Positions 1 through 4,866 of a stretch of DNA of 5,347 nt are shown piece after piece (within the stretch, counting starts at the first letter, position 1; every line of letters starts with the position of its first letter). The translations under genes and the position numbers were made by a program. Source of the stretch: Afipia sp. Its GTDB lineage: Bacteria > Pseudomonadota > Alphaproteobacteria > Rhizobiales > Xanthobacteraceae. The DNA lies in NCBI GenBank assembly GCA_026400415.1, contig JAPLPA010000098.1, positions 1-5,347 of the forward strand, in the 5' to 3' direction. The notes under the pieces were generated by a model. It was not told the DNA's origin. It did no database searches and saw only the letters and a list, made by a program, of their open reading frames with translations.

Positions 1-755
1 GGCACCATGCGCCAGATCACGCGCTTGATCGCCGGCATTTTGCCGCCGACCCAGTTGTCGTTTCGCTCCATGACAACTTCGGTGCCTGCGGTCCAACTCG
101 TGACCTTGTAGGCGCCGGAGCCCGCAGTGTTTTGCTTGGTGTATTCGAGACCCCAGGGGTCCTTTTCAGTTACGTTCTTTTTCACCAGTTCAGAGTTGAC
201 GATGCAGGGCACGATTACCGCGAGATCGGGGACGGTGAGGCGATCCTTTTTTGCAAAATCGATGCGCACCGTGTTGTCATCGACGACGACAAATTGTTCA
301 GGCTTGGTCAGCGATCCGGCACCCATCTGGAATGTCGGAAAGCCGCCGACGCTGACGGCGCGATCCAGCGACCATTTCACGTCCTTTGCGGTTACCGGCG
401 CGCCGTCGTGGAAGGTGGCGTTCTTCTTGAGTTTGAACGTCACCGACATGTCGCCGATGTTCATGTCCTCGGCAAGTTCGGGTTTGAATTTGTCGCGATC
501 GTAATAGGGAACGCCTGTCGGACCGTCTTTCATTTCGTGGGTGATGAGGCGGTCGTAGCAATTCCAAGACACTTCATAGCCGGGCACGTTGGTGCCGACG
601 CCGTGAATGTCGAGATTGTTGGGGCCGCTCTCTGAGACGATCAGCAAGGTCTCGGATCGTGCGTCGGCCTTGGCCTGCGAAAAGATCGCAGGTGCTGACA
701 CCATTGTGCCCGCTGCGGTTCCGGTAACGGTCTTTAGAAAGTCGCGACGCTTCAT
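1..755 (-). CDS. ABC transporter substrate-binding protein, family 5 (peptide/nickel/opine type), N-terminal part
   Basis: Periplasmic solute-binding component of a Dpp/Opp-type ABC importer; the ligand cannot be told from sequence. The reading frame runs from ATG at 755 off the left edge, giving 251 codons of a family usually near 500-550 residues, so the C-terminal half is missing because of the window, not truncation. Residues 1-30 form a Tat signal: RRDFLK at 3-8, a weakly hydrophobic Thr/Ala/Gly stretch, then a likely cut after SQAKA. The SBP_bac_5 core is visible: LAEDMNIGDMSVTFKLKKN at 94-112, then FHDGAPVTAKDVKWSLDRA at 115-133, and GSGAYKVTSW at 212-221 followed by ERNDNWVGGKMPAIKRV. 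The start is supported by GGAGAG (763-768) seven bases upstream. A sigma-54-type promoter lies about 40 bases above the ATG. Family assignment is firm; transport of peptides versus other solutes is open. The permease and ATPase genes would be expected nearby, outside the window. Confidence 0.93.
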   Translation of the reverse strand, partial: MKRRDFLKTVTGTAAGTMVSAPAIFSQAKADARSETLLIVSESGPNNLDIHGVGTNVPGYEVSWNCYDRLITHEMKDGPTGVPYYDRDKFKPELAEDMNIGDMSVTFKLKKNATFHDGAPVTAKDVKWSLDRAVSVGGFPTFQMGAGSLTKPEQFVVVDDNTVRIDFAKKDRLTVPDLAVIVPCIVNSELVKKNVTEKDPWGLEYTKQNTAGSGAYKVTSWTAGTEVVMERNDNWVGGKMPAIKRVIWRMV

Positions 756-762
756 GGTGATG

Positions 763-768
763 CTCTCC
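763..768 (-). promoter_or_regulatory. Ribosome binding site of the substrate-binding protein gene
   Basis: GGAGAG on the minus strand, seven bases before ATG 755. It fixes the start at the Met that opens the Tat signal peptide. Confidence 0.75.
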
Positions 769-796
769 AACACGAGTGATCGGTTGGATTGTGCAT

Positions 797-812
797 CGCA
801 AGGTTTGTGCCA
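797..812 (-). promoter_or_regulatory. Sigma-54 (RpoN) -24/-12 promoter for the substrate-binding protein gene
   Basis: Read on the minus strand the site is TGGCAC-AAACC-TTGC, which matches the RpoN consensus TGGCAC-N5-TTGC with the invariant GG and GC ten bases apart. The start of transcription would fall near 786, leaving a leader of about 31 nt that contains the GGAGAG ribosome site. Position, orientation and spacing all fit the gene ending at 755. A sigma-54 promoter implies an upstream bound enhancer-binding protein such as NtrC or a transporter-specific activator; which one is unknown. Sequence match is direct; function is inferred. Confidence 0.75.
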
Positions 813-928
813 AATCAATCAAAGCGACAGAACATGCCTAAGGTTTTGATTTAGTTCGGATTTGGTCGCATCAGATAATAAACTCGGGAAAACGATCTTA
901 AATGAAATTGCATACAAAGCGCCAAAAA

Positions 929-951
929 TGATTATTTCATAGGCATAATTA
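929..951. promoter_or_regulatory. Imperfect AT-rich inverted repeat, possible activator site
   Basis: TGATTAT, nine bases, ATAATTA: six of seven arm positions are complementary. It lies in the AT-rich gap 756-1001, about 140-165 bp upstream of the start point expected from the sigma-54 promoter, which is the usual range for an enhancer-binding protein site. It does not resemble the NtrC consensus (TGCACC-N5-GGTGCA). AT-rich DNA yields such symmetry by chance, so this is only a candidate. Confidence 0.2.
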
Positions 952-1001
952 CGCTGGCAGTCCGATGACCGGACGTGGACCTCCACTTACGAAAAGCCAG
1001 A

Positions 1002-1877
1002 TTATTTAATCGAGGGTTTTACGTCGGCGACAGCGCGCGATCGCGTAACGGCTGTTGCGATATTTTCGGCCAGCAAGCGAGCGAAGCAGGAATAGCCCCA
1101 ATCATTCATGTGAATGCCGTCGGGCCGGATAAAATGCTCGAATGAGATCGCTTGGTCTTCATGCCAATGCCGCATCGCTACGTAGCGTCGGAAAAGAGGA
1201 ACGTGGGTTCGTTTTGCCACCCAGCCGATAAAGCCGACCATGTCGCGGACGGAAGACTTCGCATTCACGGCTGGTGCGAATTGGGGGTCGATCAATAGAA
1301 TGTCCGTCCCACTTGCTTTGGCTCGCTCGATGCCCGCTTCCAGCGAGCTTCCAACGTCGTCGATGCTTTTGTCGCGCAGAACTGCGTTAGTGCCGACCTG
1401 CCAGATAATCATGTCGGGGTCGCGTGTAAGCGCAACATCCAAACGCACCAGCATCTGCGCTGCTTCTTCGCCGTTGGCACCGAAGTTCAGCACCGTGAAG
1501 GATTCCAGCGGAAACCGTCGCTTGAGTTCGCGGGCAAGTCTGCTGGGATAGGAAAATGCCGATGAACTCGCACCTGCGCCTGCAGTGGAGGAGGAGCCAA
1601 GCGCAACGATAGTTACAGCTTCGTGGGCGTTGAGGCGTTTCGTCATGCGCGCAATGGGGGCATCAAGCTGACTCAACGCCTTTGTCACCGTGCAGGGTTG
1701 ATTAGCAAACACAGCTTCTAGATCGTCGGTCGCAACCGGGGCGATACTTGTCGAAGAGAGTTGCTGGGCGACCGAAGGTGCTGGCGGCAGCACCGACAAA
1801 GGCAAACTAAGGACAAGCGCCGCGCAAAGCGCAGCGACACTTGACGATCCTCGGGAATCTGAATTCCGGCGGAGCAT
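1002..1877 (-). CDS. Secreted SGNH/GDSL-family hydrolase
   Basis: Predicted esterase-type serine hydrolase of 291 residues, exported to the periplasm or beyond. An N-terminal signal is visible: basic start MLRR, hydrophobic core at about 15-31, and a likely cut after PSVAQ near 39. The SGNH blocks are in order: block I GSSST at 94-98 (nucleophile expected at Ser96, with GDSL written as GSSS), block II NFGANG at 131-136 (oxyanion Gly133), block III GTN at 162-164 (Asn164), and block V DGIH at 253-256 (Asp253 and His256 of the triad). All four name-giving residues are present, so an active enzyme is likely. Substrate is unknown; family members act on lipids, acetylated sugars or peptidoglycan. 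The ATG at 1877 has no strong Shine-Dalgarno, only weak purine runs upstream, but it precedes the signal peptide directly. The gene stands alone: 246 nt separate its end from the next minus-strand gene, which has its own promoter. Confidence 0.88.
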   Translation of the reverse strand: MLRRNSDSRGSSSVAALCAALVLSLPLSVLPPAPSVAQQLSSTSIAPVATDDLEAVFANQPCTVTKALSQLDAPIARMTKRLNAHEAVTIVALGSSSTAGAGASSSAFSYPSRLARELKRRFPLESFTVLNFGANGEEAAQMLVRLDVALTRDPDMIIWQVGTNAVLRDKSIDDVGSSLEAGIERAKASGTDILLIDPQFAPAVNAKSSVRDMVGFIGWVAKRTHVPLFRRYVAMRHWHEDQAISFEHFIRPDGIHMNDWGYSCFARLLAENIATAVTRSRAVADVKPSIK

Positions 1878-2023
1878 GAACGCGGACCTGTACGTGCGGT
1901 CCTTGCGGCTCCGCGATGCCTTTAAGTATCGAAAAGGTACGGTTGGTACAACTGGAGTCTAAGCCGCGTGGAACTCATACCTAACGAATTTCCCGTTCAC
2001 ACAAGGACCTTCCTGCATTGCTG

Positions 2024-2087
2024 CGTCGCACAAAGAGGCTGTGTTTGCGGGGCCGCGGGCAAACCCGCAACCACGTCGCAAAAAGAG
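2024..2087. repeat. Direct repeat pair flanking a GC-rich hairpin
   Basis: CGTCGCACAAAGAG at 2024-2037 and CGTCGCAAAAAGAG at 2074-2087 agree at 13 of 14 positions, with starts exactly 50 bp apart. Between them, 2041-2051 can pair with 2064-2074 (11 bp with one mismatch, 12-nt loop); a shorter stem, GCGGG 2055-2059 with CCCGC 2064-2068, competes for the same right arm. There is no T tract, so it is not a terminator. It sits in the divergent gap between the SGNH gene and the small secreted-protein gene, where paired operator sites or an RNA switch would fit. A weak -10-like TAGAAT follows at 2099-2104. Function is not known. Confidence 0.45.
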
Positions 2088-2132
2088 ATGGGTGTTGATA
2101 GAATTAAGAAGCGAAACAAGATCGGTTACGAC

Positions 2133-2428
2133 ATGCGCCTGTTAAAAATTTTAGTATCGCTGGTCGCGGTTCTCATCTCGACCCAATCGCCGCTCTCTGC
2201 CGAACCGGTCGCAGTGACCTCAGTGCGTCGCTCACCAACCCGCTCGACCATGCAGCGTCTTGCATGGCGAATTGCAAGTTTTCCACTGCGGTCTACGATG
2301 ACAATCCGCAAATCATCTGCGCCAAGCCTGTCCCTGCGGGAAAGCAGGTCGAGATGTGCATCGTGAAAGCTGCCGGCAACCCACTCTTGAAAGTCGTCGA
2401 GGGAATTGGCGATTGCAGCAAACTTTGA
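2133..2428 (+). pseudogene. Small secreted cysteine-containing protein, broken by a frameshift
   Basis: Two in-phase-looking halves lie in different frames. From ATG 2133 the frame gives a clear signal peptide: MRLLK, a hydrophobic core LVSLVAVLI, then STQSPLSA with a probable cut before EPV. In that frame the sequence then turns into Arg/Ser-rich nonsense ending at 2366. From about 2213 to the TGA at 2426-2428 another frame reads like a mature protein: DLSASLTNPLDHAASC, MANCKFSTAVYDDNPQIIC, KQVEMCIVKAAGNPLL, KVVEGIGDCSKL, with five cysteines in 70 residues. Joining them needs one extra base between roughly 2205 and 2216, giving a protein of about 98 residues. No slippery heptamer for programmed shifting is visible, so a deletion mutation or a sequencing error is more likely. 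ATG 2133 lacks a good ribosome site; ATG 2088, preceded by AAAAAGAG, is an alternative that would lengthen the N-region by 15 residues. I do not recognise the family. Confidence 0.6.
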
Positions 2429-2438
2429 GGGCGAGGTG

Positions 2439-2478
2439 CCGACAAAGAGGCCCCGCATGAGCGGGGCTTCTTTGTCGG
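2439..2478. terminator. Bidirectional intrinsic terminator between convergent genes
   Basis: An 18-position stem (2439-2456 with 2461-2478) closed by the tetraloop ATGA. The core is GCCCCGC/GCGGGGC; beyond one G-T wobble position the outer ten bases CCGACAAAGA pair fully with TCTTTGTCGG. The T-rich arm after the GC core serves as the U tract on the plus strand, and its A-rich partner does the same on the minus strand. It lies 10 nt after the stop of the plus-strand secreted-protein gene and 6 nt after the stop of the minus-strand micropeptide gene, as expected for a shared terminator. Confidence 0.85.
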
Positions 2479-2484
2479 TGATGC

Positions 2485-2565
2485 TCAGCGTCCGAAGAAC
2501 AGCCAGAGCAAGATGATGACCGGGATTGGAACACCCAGTAGCCACAACAACAATCCGCGTCCCAT
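2485..2565 (-). CDS. 26-residue single-pass membrane micropeptide
   Basis: A complete tiny gene: ATG at 2563-2565, TGA at 2485-2487. The product begins MGRGLLLWLLGVP, continues IPVIILLWLFFGR and is almost entirely one hydrophobic segment (residues 5-24) with an Arg at each end (3 and 26) and a central Pro-x-Pro kink at 13-15. A textbook ribosome site GGAGG (2571-2575) lies five bases upstream and a strong terminator lies six bases downstream, so the whole expression unit is intact. I recall similar very short 'MGRGLLLW' hypotheticals in Bradyrhizobium relatives, but this was not checked. It follows gloA on the same strand after 87 nt and may share its transcript. The expected place is the inner membrane. 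Function is unknown; partners of larger membrane complexes are a common role for such peptides, but nothing here shows that. Confidence 0.72.
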   Translation of the reverse strand: MGRGLLLWLLGVPIPVIILLWLFFGR

Positions 2566-2570
2566 TTAAT

Positions 2571-2575
2571 CCTCC
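2571..2575 (-). promoter_or_regulatory. Ribosome binding site of the 26-residue micropeptide
   Basis: GGAGG on the minus strand, five bases before ATG 2565. It is the strongest Shine-Dalgarno in this part of the window and is the main argument that the short frame is translated. Confidence 0.75.
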
Positions 2576-2652
2576 ATCCAAGATGTGCCTCGATCAATGC
2601 GACAACGTGGACGACGCAAACTGGTTCCGGTGAGGGAACGATAACAAATGAG

Positions 2653-3102
2653 CTACCAATGCCCGGTATTTGGCATTGATGTCCAAGGCTCGGCTGGCGC
2701 TTTCGCGTCGCCCTTTTGCAGTAGCTCGATGGAGTGCAAATCTGGCGAACGGATGAATGCCATCTGGCCGTCCCGCGGCGGACGGTTGATCGTGATGCCA
2801 AGCTTCATGAGGCGGTCGCAGGTTGCGTAGATGTCGTCGACTTCATAAGCGAGGTGGCCGAAATATCGATCTTCGCCGTATTTCTCTTCATCCCAATTGT
2901 AGGTGAGTTCGACGAGCGGCGCGCCGCGACCCTTAACCTGCCTGAACAAGCTTTCGTCTTCCGACGCGCAAAGGAACACCAGCGTGAATCTTGCTTTGTC
3001 GTTGTCGATCCGGCGCACTTCTTTCAGTCCCATGGCGTCGCGGTAGAATTTCATTGCGACGTCGAGATTTCTGACGCGCAGCATCGTGTGCAGGTAACGC
3101 AT
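2653..3102 (-). CDS. gloA: Lactoylglutathione lyase (glyoxalase I)
   Basis: Converts the hemithioacetal of methylglyoxal and glutathione into S-lactoylglutathione, the first step of cytosolic methylglyoxal detoxification; GloB normally completes it. The 149-residue protein has the two-beta-alpha-beta-module VOC fold. It opens MRYLHTMLRVRNLDVAMKF, with FY and MGLKEVRR after it, and the second module contains YFGHLAYEVDDI. The four metal ligands of the family line up as His5, Glu65 (LVELTYNWD), His83 and Glu126 (SIELLQKG). The Escherichia coli enzyme has 135 residues with ligands at 5, 56, 74 and 122; here the first module is longer and there is an extra C-terminal tail. The short E. coli-like form is typically Ni-activated, but metal use is inferred. 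AAGGAG six bases before the ATG supports the start. A 7-bp stem (2657-2663 with 2672-2678) overlaps the gene end but lacks a U tract, so read-through to the micropeptide gene is plausible. Confidence 0.95.
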   Translation of the reverse strand: MRYLHTMLRVRNLDVAMKFYRDAMGLKEVRRIDNDKARFTLVFLCASEDESLFRQVKGRGAPLVELTYNWDEEKYGEDRYFGHLAYEVDDIYATCDRLMKLGITINRPPRDGQMAFIRSPDLHSIELLQKGDAKAPAEPWTSMPNTGHW

Positions 3103-3276
3103 GTTTAGCTCCTTGAGTCCTTCGAGTTTATTGCCGCAATTCTTTTAGCTGTTATCCCGCCAGACAGGCAGTTGCCCTGCAACGGGATGCCGGGACGTCG
3201 ATACGAATTCCATGATGGAGGCCGGAACTTTCGGCGTTGCAGCTTGTTATGTACCCAGTAACGAAAGGATTGGACC
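3103..3276. other. Divergent intergenic region between gloA and the Gly/Tyr-rich protein gene
   Basis: This 174-nt gap must hold promoters for both directions. I cannot name a convincing -35/-10 pair. It does hold symmetry: ATCCCG 3154-3159 pairs with CGGGAT 3183-3188 and encloses GTTGC-CCT-GCAAC (3171-3183, sharing one base with the outer arm), so it could fold as RNA or bind a dimeric regulator. At its ends are the ribosome sites AAGGAG (minus, for gloA) and AAAGGA (plus, for the 3277 gene). Confidence 0.4.
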
Positions 3277-3588
3277 ATGAAAAAGATTGCAATTGCTTTG
3301 GCGACGGTCGCGACGATCGCTGCAATTTCGGCGCCAGCTGAGGCGCGTGGTGGACGAAACGCGGCTATCGGGCTCGGTATTGCTGCCGGCGCATTGGCCG
3401 CTGGTGTGGCTGCGAGTTCGTACAATAACGGGTACGGATATAATGGTTACGGGTACAATGGTTATAACGCCTATAATTCGTACGATGCGCCCTACAACGG
3501 CGGCTATTACTATGGTCGGCCGAGTTACAATCGCAACCACAGCAACGATCCAAACCCTGTGGACATGAATCCCTATAGTCCGTACTAA
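3277..3588 (+). CDS. Secreted Gly/Tyr/Asn-rich small protein
   Basis: A 103-residue exported protein of unknown function. Residues 1-24 are a Sec signal: MKKI, hydrophobic core to about 18, cut expected after SAPAEA. Next comes RGGR and a small-residue hydrophobic stretch AAIGLGIAAGALAAGVAAS (29-47), with glycines spaced like a glycine-zipper membrane helix. Residues 48-84 are low complexity, built from Gly-Tyr-Gly-Tyr-Asn units and further Tyr/Asn/Gly, and the tail is Asn/Pro/Ser/Tyr-rich, ending NPYSPY. Similar small proteins are common in Bradyrhizobium-type genomes (recalled, not checked). The composition suggests an outer-surface or periplasmic self-associating protein, but that is inference. 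AAAGGA seven bases upstream supports the start, and a strong terminator 14 nt after the stop makes it a single-gene unit. Confidence 0.85.
   Translation: MKKIAIALATVATIAAISAPAEARGGRNAAIGLGIAAGALAAGVAASSYNNGYGYNGYGYNGYNAYNSYDAPYNGGYYYGRPSYNRNHSNDPNPVDMNPYSPY
3430..3477 (+). repeat. 15-bp in-frame tandem repeat (Gly-Tyr-Gly-Tyr-Asn)
   Basis: Two 15-bp units at 3430-3444 and 3445-3459 encode GYGYN twice; a third, 18-bp, diverged unit (3460-3477) encodes GYNAYN. The DNA copies differ mostly at third positions, so the repeat is not a fresh duplication; the protein pattern appears to be kept. Confidence 0.7.
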
Positions 3589-3602
3589 GGTTAGAAGCTC
3601 AG

Positions 3603-3631
3603 AAAGCCCGGCATGTTTGCCGGGCTTTTTT
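3603..3631 (+). terminator. Strong intrinsic terminator
   Basis: AAAGCCCGGC (3603-3612) pairs perfectly with GCCGGGCTTT (3619-3628) around the six-base loop ATGTTT, and the T run continues to 3631. It ends the transcript of the Gly/Tyr-rich protein gene, whose stop codon is at 3586-3588. Confidence 0.92.
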
Positions 3632-3734
3632 CATAGCGCTCCTTTGAGATTTGCATCGGTCGGAAAAAGGCGCTGCTCTCGACTTGATTTAGGTTTCGCG
3701 CGATTATTGCGTTCTGGAATCGAGGGAGAGATCT

Positions 3735-4079
3735 ATGGATTTCGCACAAGCTGTTCGTTCTGGCTTTAAGAATTACGTCGGCTTCGACGGCCGCGCGTCG
3801 CGATCCGAATATTGGTACTGGGCGCTTTTTTCTATCATCGCCACTCTAGTCGCGGGCGTGATGGACTCCTTTGTCGGTCTGGGATTTTTCAGCGGAGTTA
3901 TCTCGCTTGGACTTTTCCTTCCCAGCATTGCGGTGGCGTTCCGCCGTTTTCACGATATGGATCGGACAGCGTGGTGGTTGCTGCTATCGCTGACGGGTGT
4001 CGGCGGCCTCATTATTATAATCTGGTTCTGTTTTCCGGGAACCGTAGGTCCAAATCGGTTCGGCCCTGACCCGCTGTAG
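3735..4079 (+). CDS. DUF805 family inner-membrane protein
   Basis: A 114-residue membrane protein of the DUF805 family (YhaH/YhaI-like in Escherichia coli), function unknown. Family marks are all present: FDGRASRSEYWYW at 17-29, LPSIAVAFRRFHDMDRTAWW at 62-81 with the conserved RRxHD, and the end motif GPNRFGPDP at 105-113. Three or four hydrophobic segments can be seen: about 26-44, 47-69 and 79-100, the last possibly two. GGGAGAG ends four bases before the ATG and supports the start. The next gene, a sirtuin, begins 25 nt after the stop with no terminator between, so the two are likely co-transcribed; no functional link is known to me. The promoter should lie in 3632-3720, but no clear hexamers stand out. 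Confidence 0.92.
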   Translation: MDFAQAVRSGFKNYVGFDGRASRSEYWYWALFSIIATLVAGVMDSFVGLGFFSGVISLGLFLPSIAVAFRRFHDMDRTAWWLLLSLTGVGGLIIIIWFCFPGTVGPNRFGPDPL

Positions 4080-4104
4080 ATAATCAGTCGTGCGGTGCCG
4101 GTGA

Positions 4105-4866
4105 ATGATTGCGTCTGATCTGCAAAGCGGAATTGCGTTGCTCGGCGATTTGATCGCTGAGGCCAAGAGCATCGTTCCGTTTACGGGAGCCGGGATTTCA
4201 ACGGAGTGCGGCATTCCGGACTTCCGGTCACCCGGCGGCTTATGGTCTCGCAATCGGCCGATTCCGTTCGACGAATTCGTCGCGAGTCAGGATGCCAGGA
4301 ATGAATCCTGGCGCAGGCGGTTTGCGATGGAGCCAAGCTTTGCTGCCGCAAAGCCCGGGCGAGGGCATCGCGCGCTCGCGTCGCTCTACAAGGCCGGCAA
4401 GATTCCTGCAATCATAACGCAGAATATCGACAACCTTCACCAATCATCAGGCTTCGCGCCCGATCACGTCGTCGAGCTTCACGGCAACACGACCTACGCG
4501 CGCTGCATCGGCTGCTGCAAGCGCTATGAGATCGCATGGGTGAAAAGCCAGTTCGACGAGGATGAAGAGGCACCGAGTTGCGAGGCTTGCGGCGACCCCG
4601 TCAAGTCGGCAACGATTTCGTTCGGCCAAGCCATGCCAGAGGACGAGATGCGCCGCGCGACCGAACTCACGCAACACTGCGATCTCTTTATCGCAATCGG
4701 ATCGTCGCTGGTGGTCTGGCCGGCTGCGGGATTTCCGTTATTGGCGCGAAATTGCGGTGCGAGGCTTGTGATTATCAACAATGAACCAACAGACCAGGAT
4801 GACATCGCCGATCTGGTGATCCACCACGATATCGGCGAGACGCTTGGACCCTTCGTCGGCAACTAG
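4105..4866 (+). CDS. Sir2-family NAD-dependent protein deacylase (sirtuin)
   Basis: Removes acyl groups from protein lysines using NAD+, giving O-acyl-ADP-ribose and nicotinamide in the cytoplasm. In bacteria (CobB, and SrtN in Rhodopseudomonas) known targets include acyl-CoA synthetases. The 253 residues carry the full set: FTGAGIS at 26-32, GIPDFRSPGGLW at 36-47, TQNIDNLH at 105-112, catalytic His126 in ELHGNTTYARC, zinc cysteines 134, 137, 159 and 162 as two CxxC pairs, SFGQAMPE at 172-179, AIGSSLVVWPAAGFP at 197-211 and IINNEPT at 223-229. Nothing essential is missing. At the place where CobB has the Tyr-x-x-Arg pair linked to succinyl/malonyl preference, this protein seems to read Trp69-x-x-Arg72 (aligned by eye). 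The ATG is the only reasonable start, because an in-frame TGA ends at the base before it; the Shine-Dalgarno is weak (GGTGCCGGTGA), suggesting low or coupled translation from the upstream DUF805 gene. Specific orthology to cobB or srtN was not tested. Confidence 0.96.
   Translation: MIASDLQSGIALLGDLIAEAKSIVPFTGAGISTECGIPDFRSPGGLWSRNRPIPFDEFVASQDARNESWRRRFAMEPSFAAAKPGRGHRALASLYKAGKIPAIITQNIDNLHQSSGFAPDHVVELHGNTTYARCIGCCKRYEIAWVKSQFDEDEEAPSCEACGDPVKSATISFGQAMPEDEMRRATELTQHCDLFIAIGSSLVVWPAAGFPLLARNCGARLVIINNEPTDQDDIADLVIHHDIGETLGPFVGN

Noticed and set aside
132..635. Long plus-strand open frame of 167 codons
   Set aside because: It is opposite the substrate-binding protein frame, which has clear family motifs, a Tat signal and a ribosome site; the plus frame shows no recognisable domain.
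960..974. Hairpin GTCCG-ATGAC-CGGAC downstream of the SGNH gene as a terminator
   Set aside because: The stem is only 5 bp and no T tract follows it on the minus strand.
1923..1951. TTGTAC-N17-TACTTA (minus strand) as promoter of the SGNH gene
   Set aside because: Spacing is right but both hexamers match the sigma-70 consensus poorly.
2126..2581. Minus-strand open frame of 151 codons across the terminator region
   Set aside because: It would be antisense to the frameshifted secreted protein and read through an 18-bp terminator stem; its composition is typical of a shadow frame. The 26-residue frame in the same stretch has the ribosome site.
2657..2678. CAATGCC/GGCATTG stem as the gloA terminator
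   Set aside because: It lies mostly inside the coding sequence, has an 8-nt loop and no U tract after it on the minus strand.
3684..3712. TTGATT followed by an AT-rich stretch as the DUF805 promoter
   Set aside because: No acceptable -10 hexamer lies 16-18 bases downstream.
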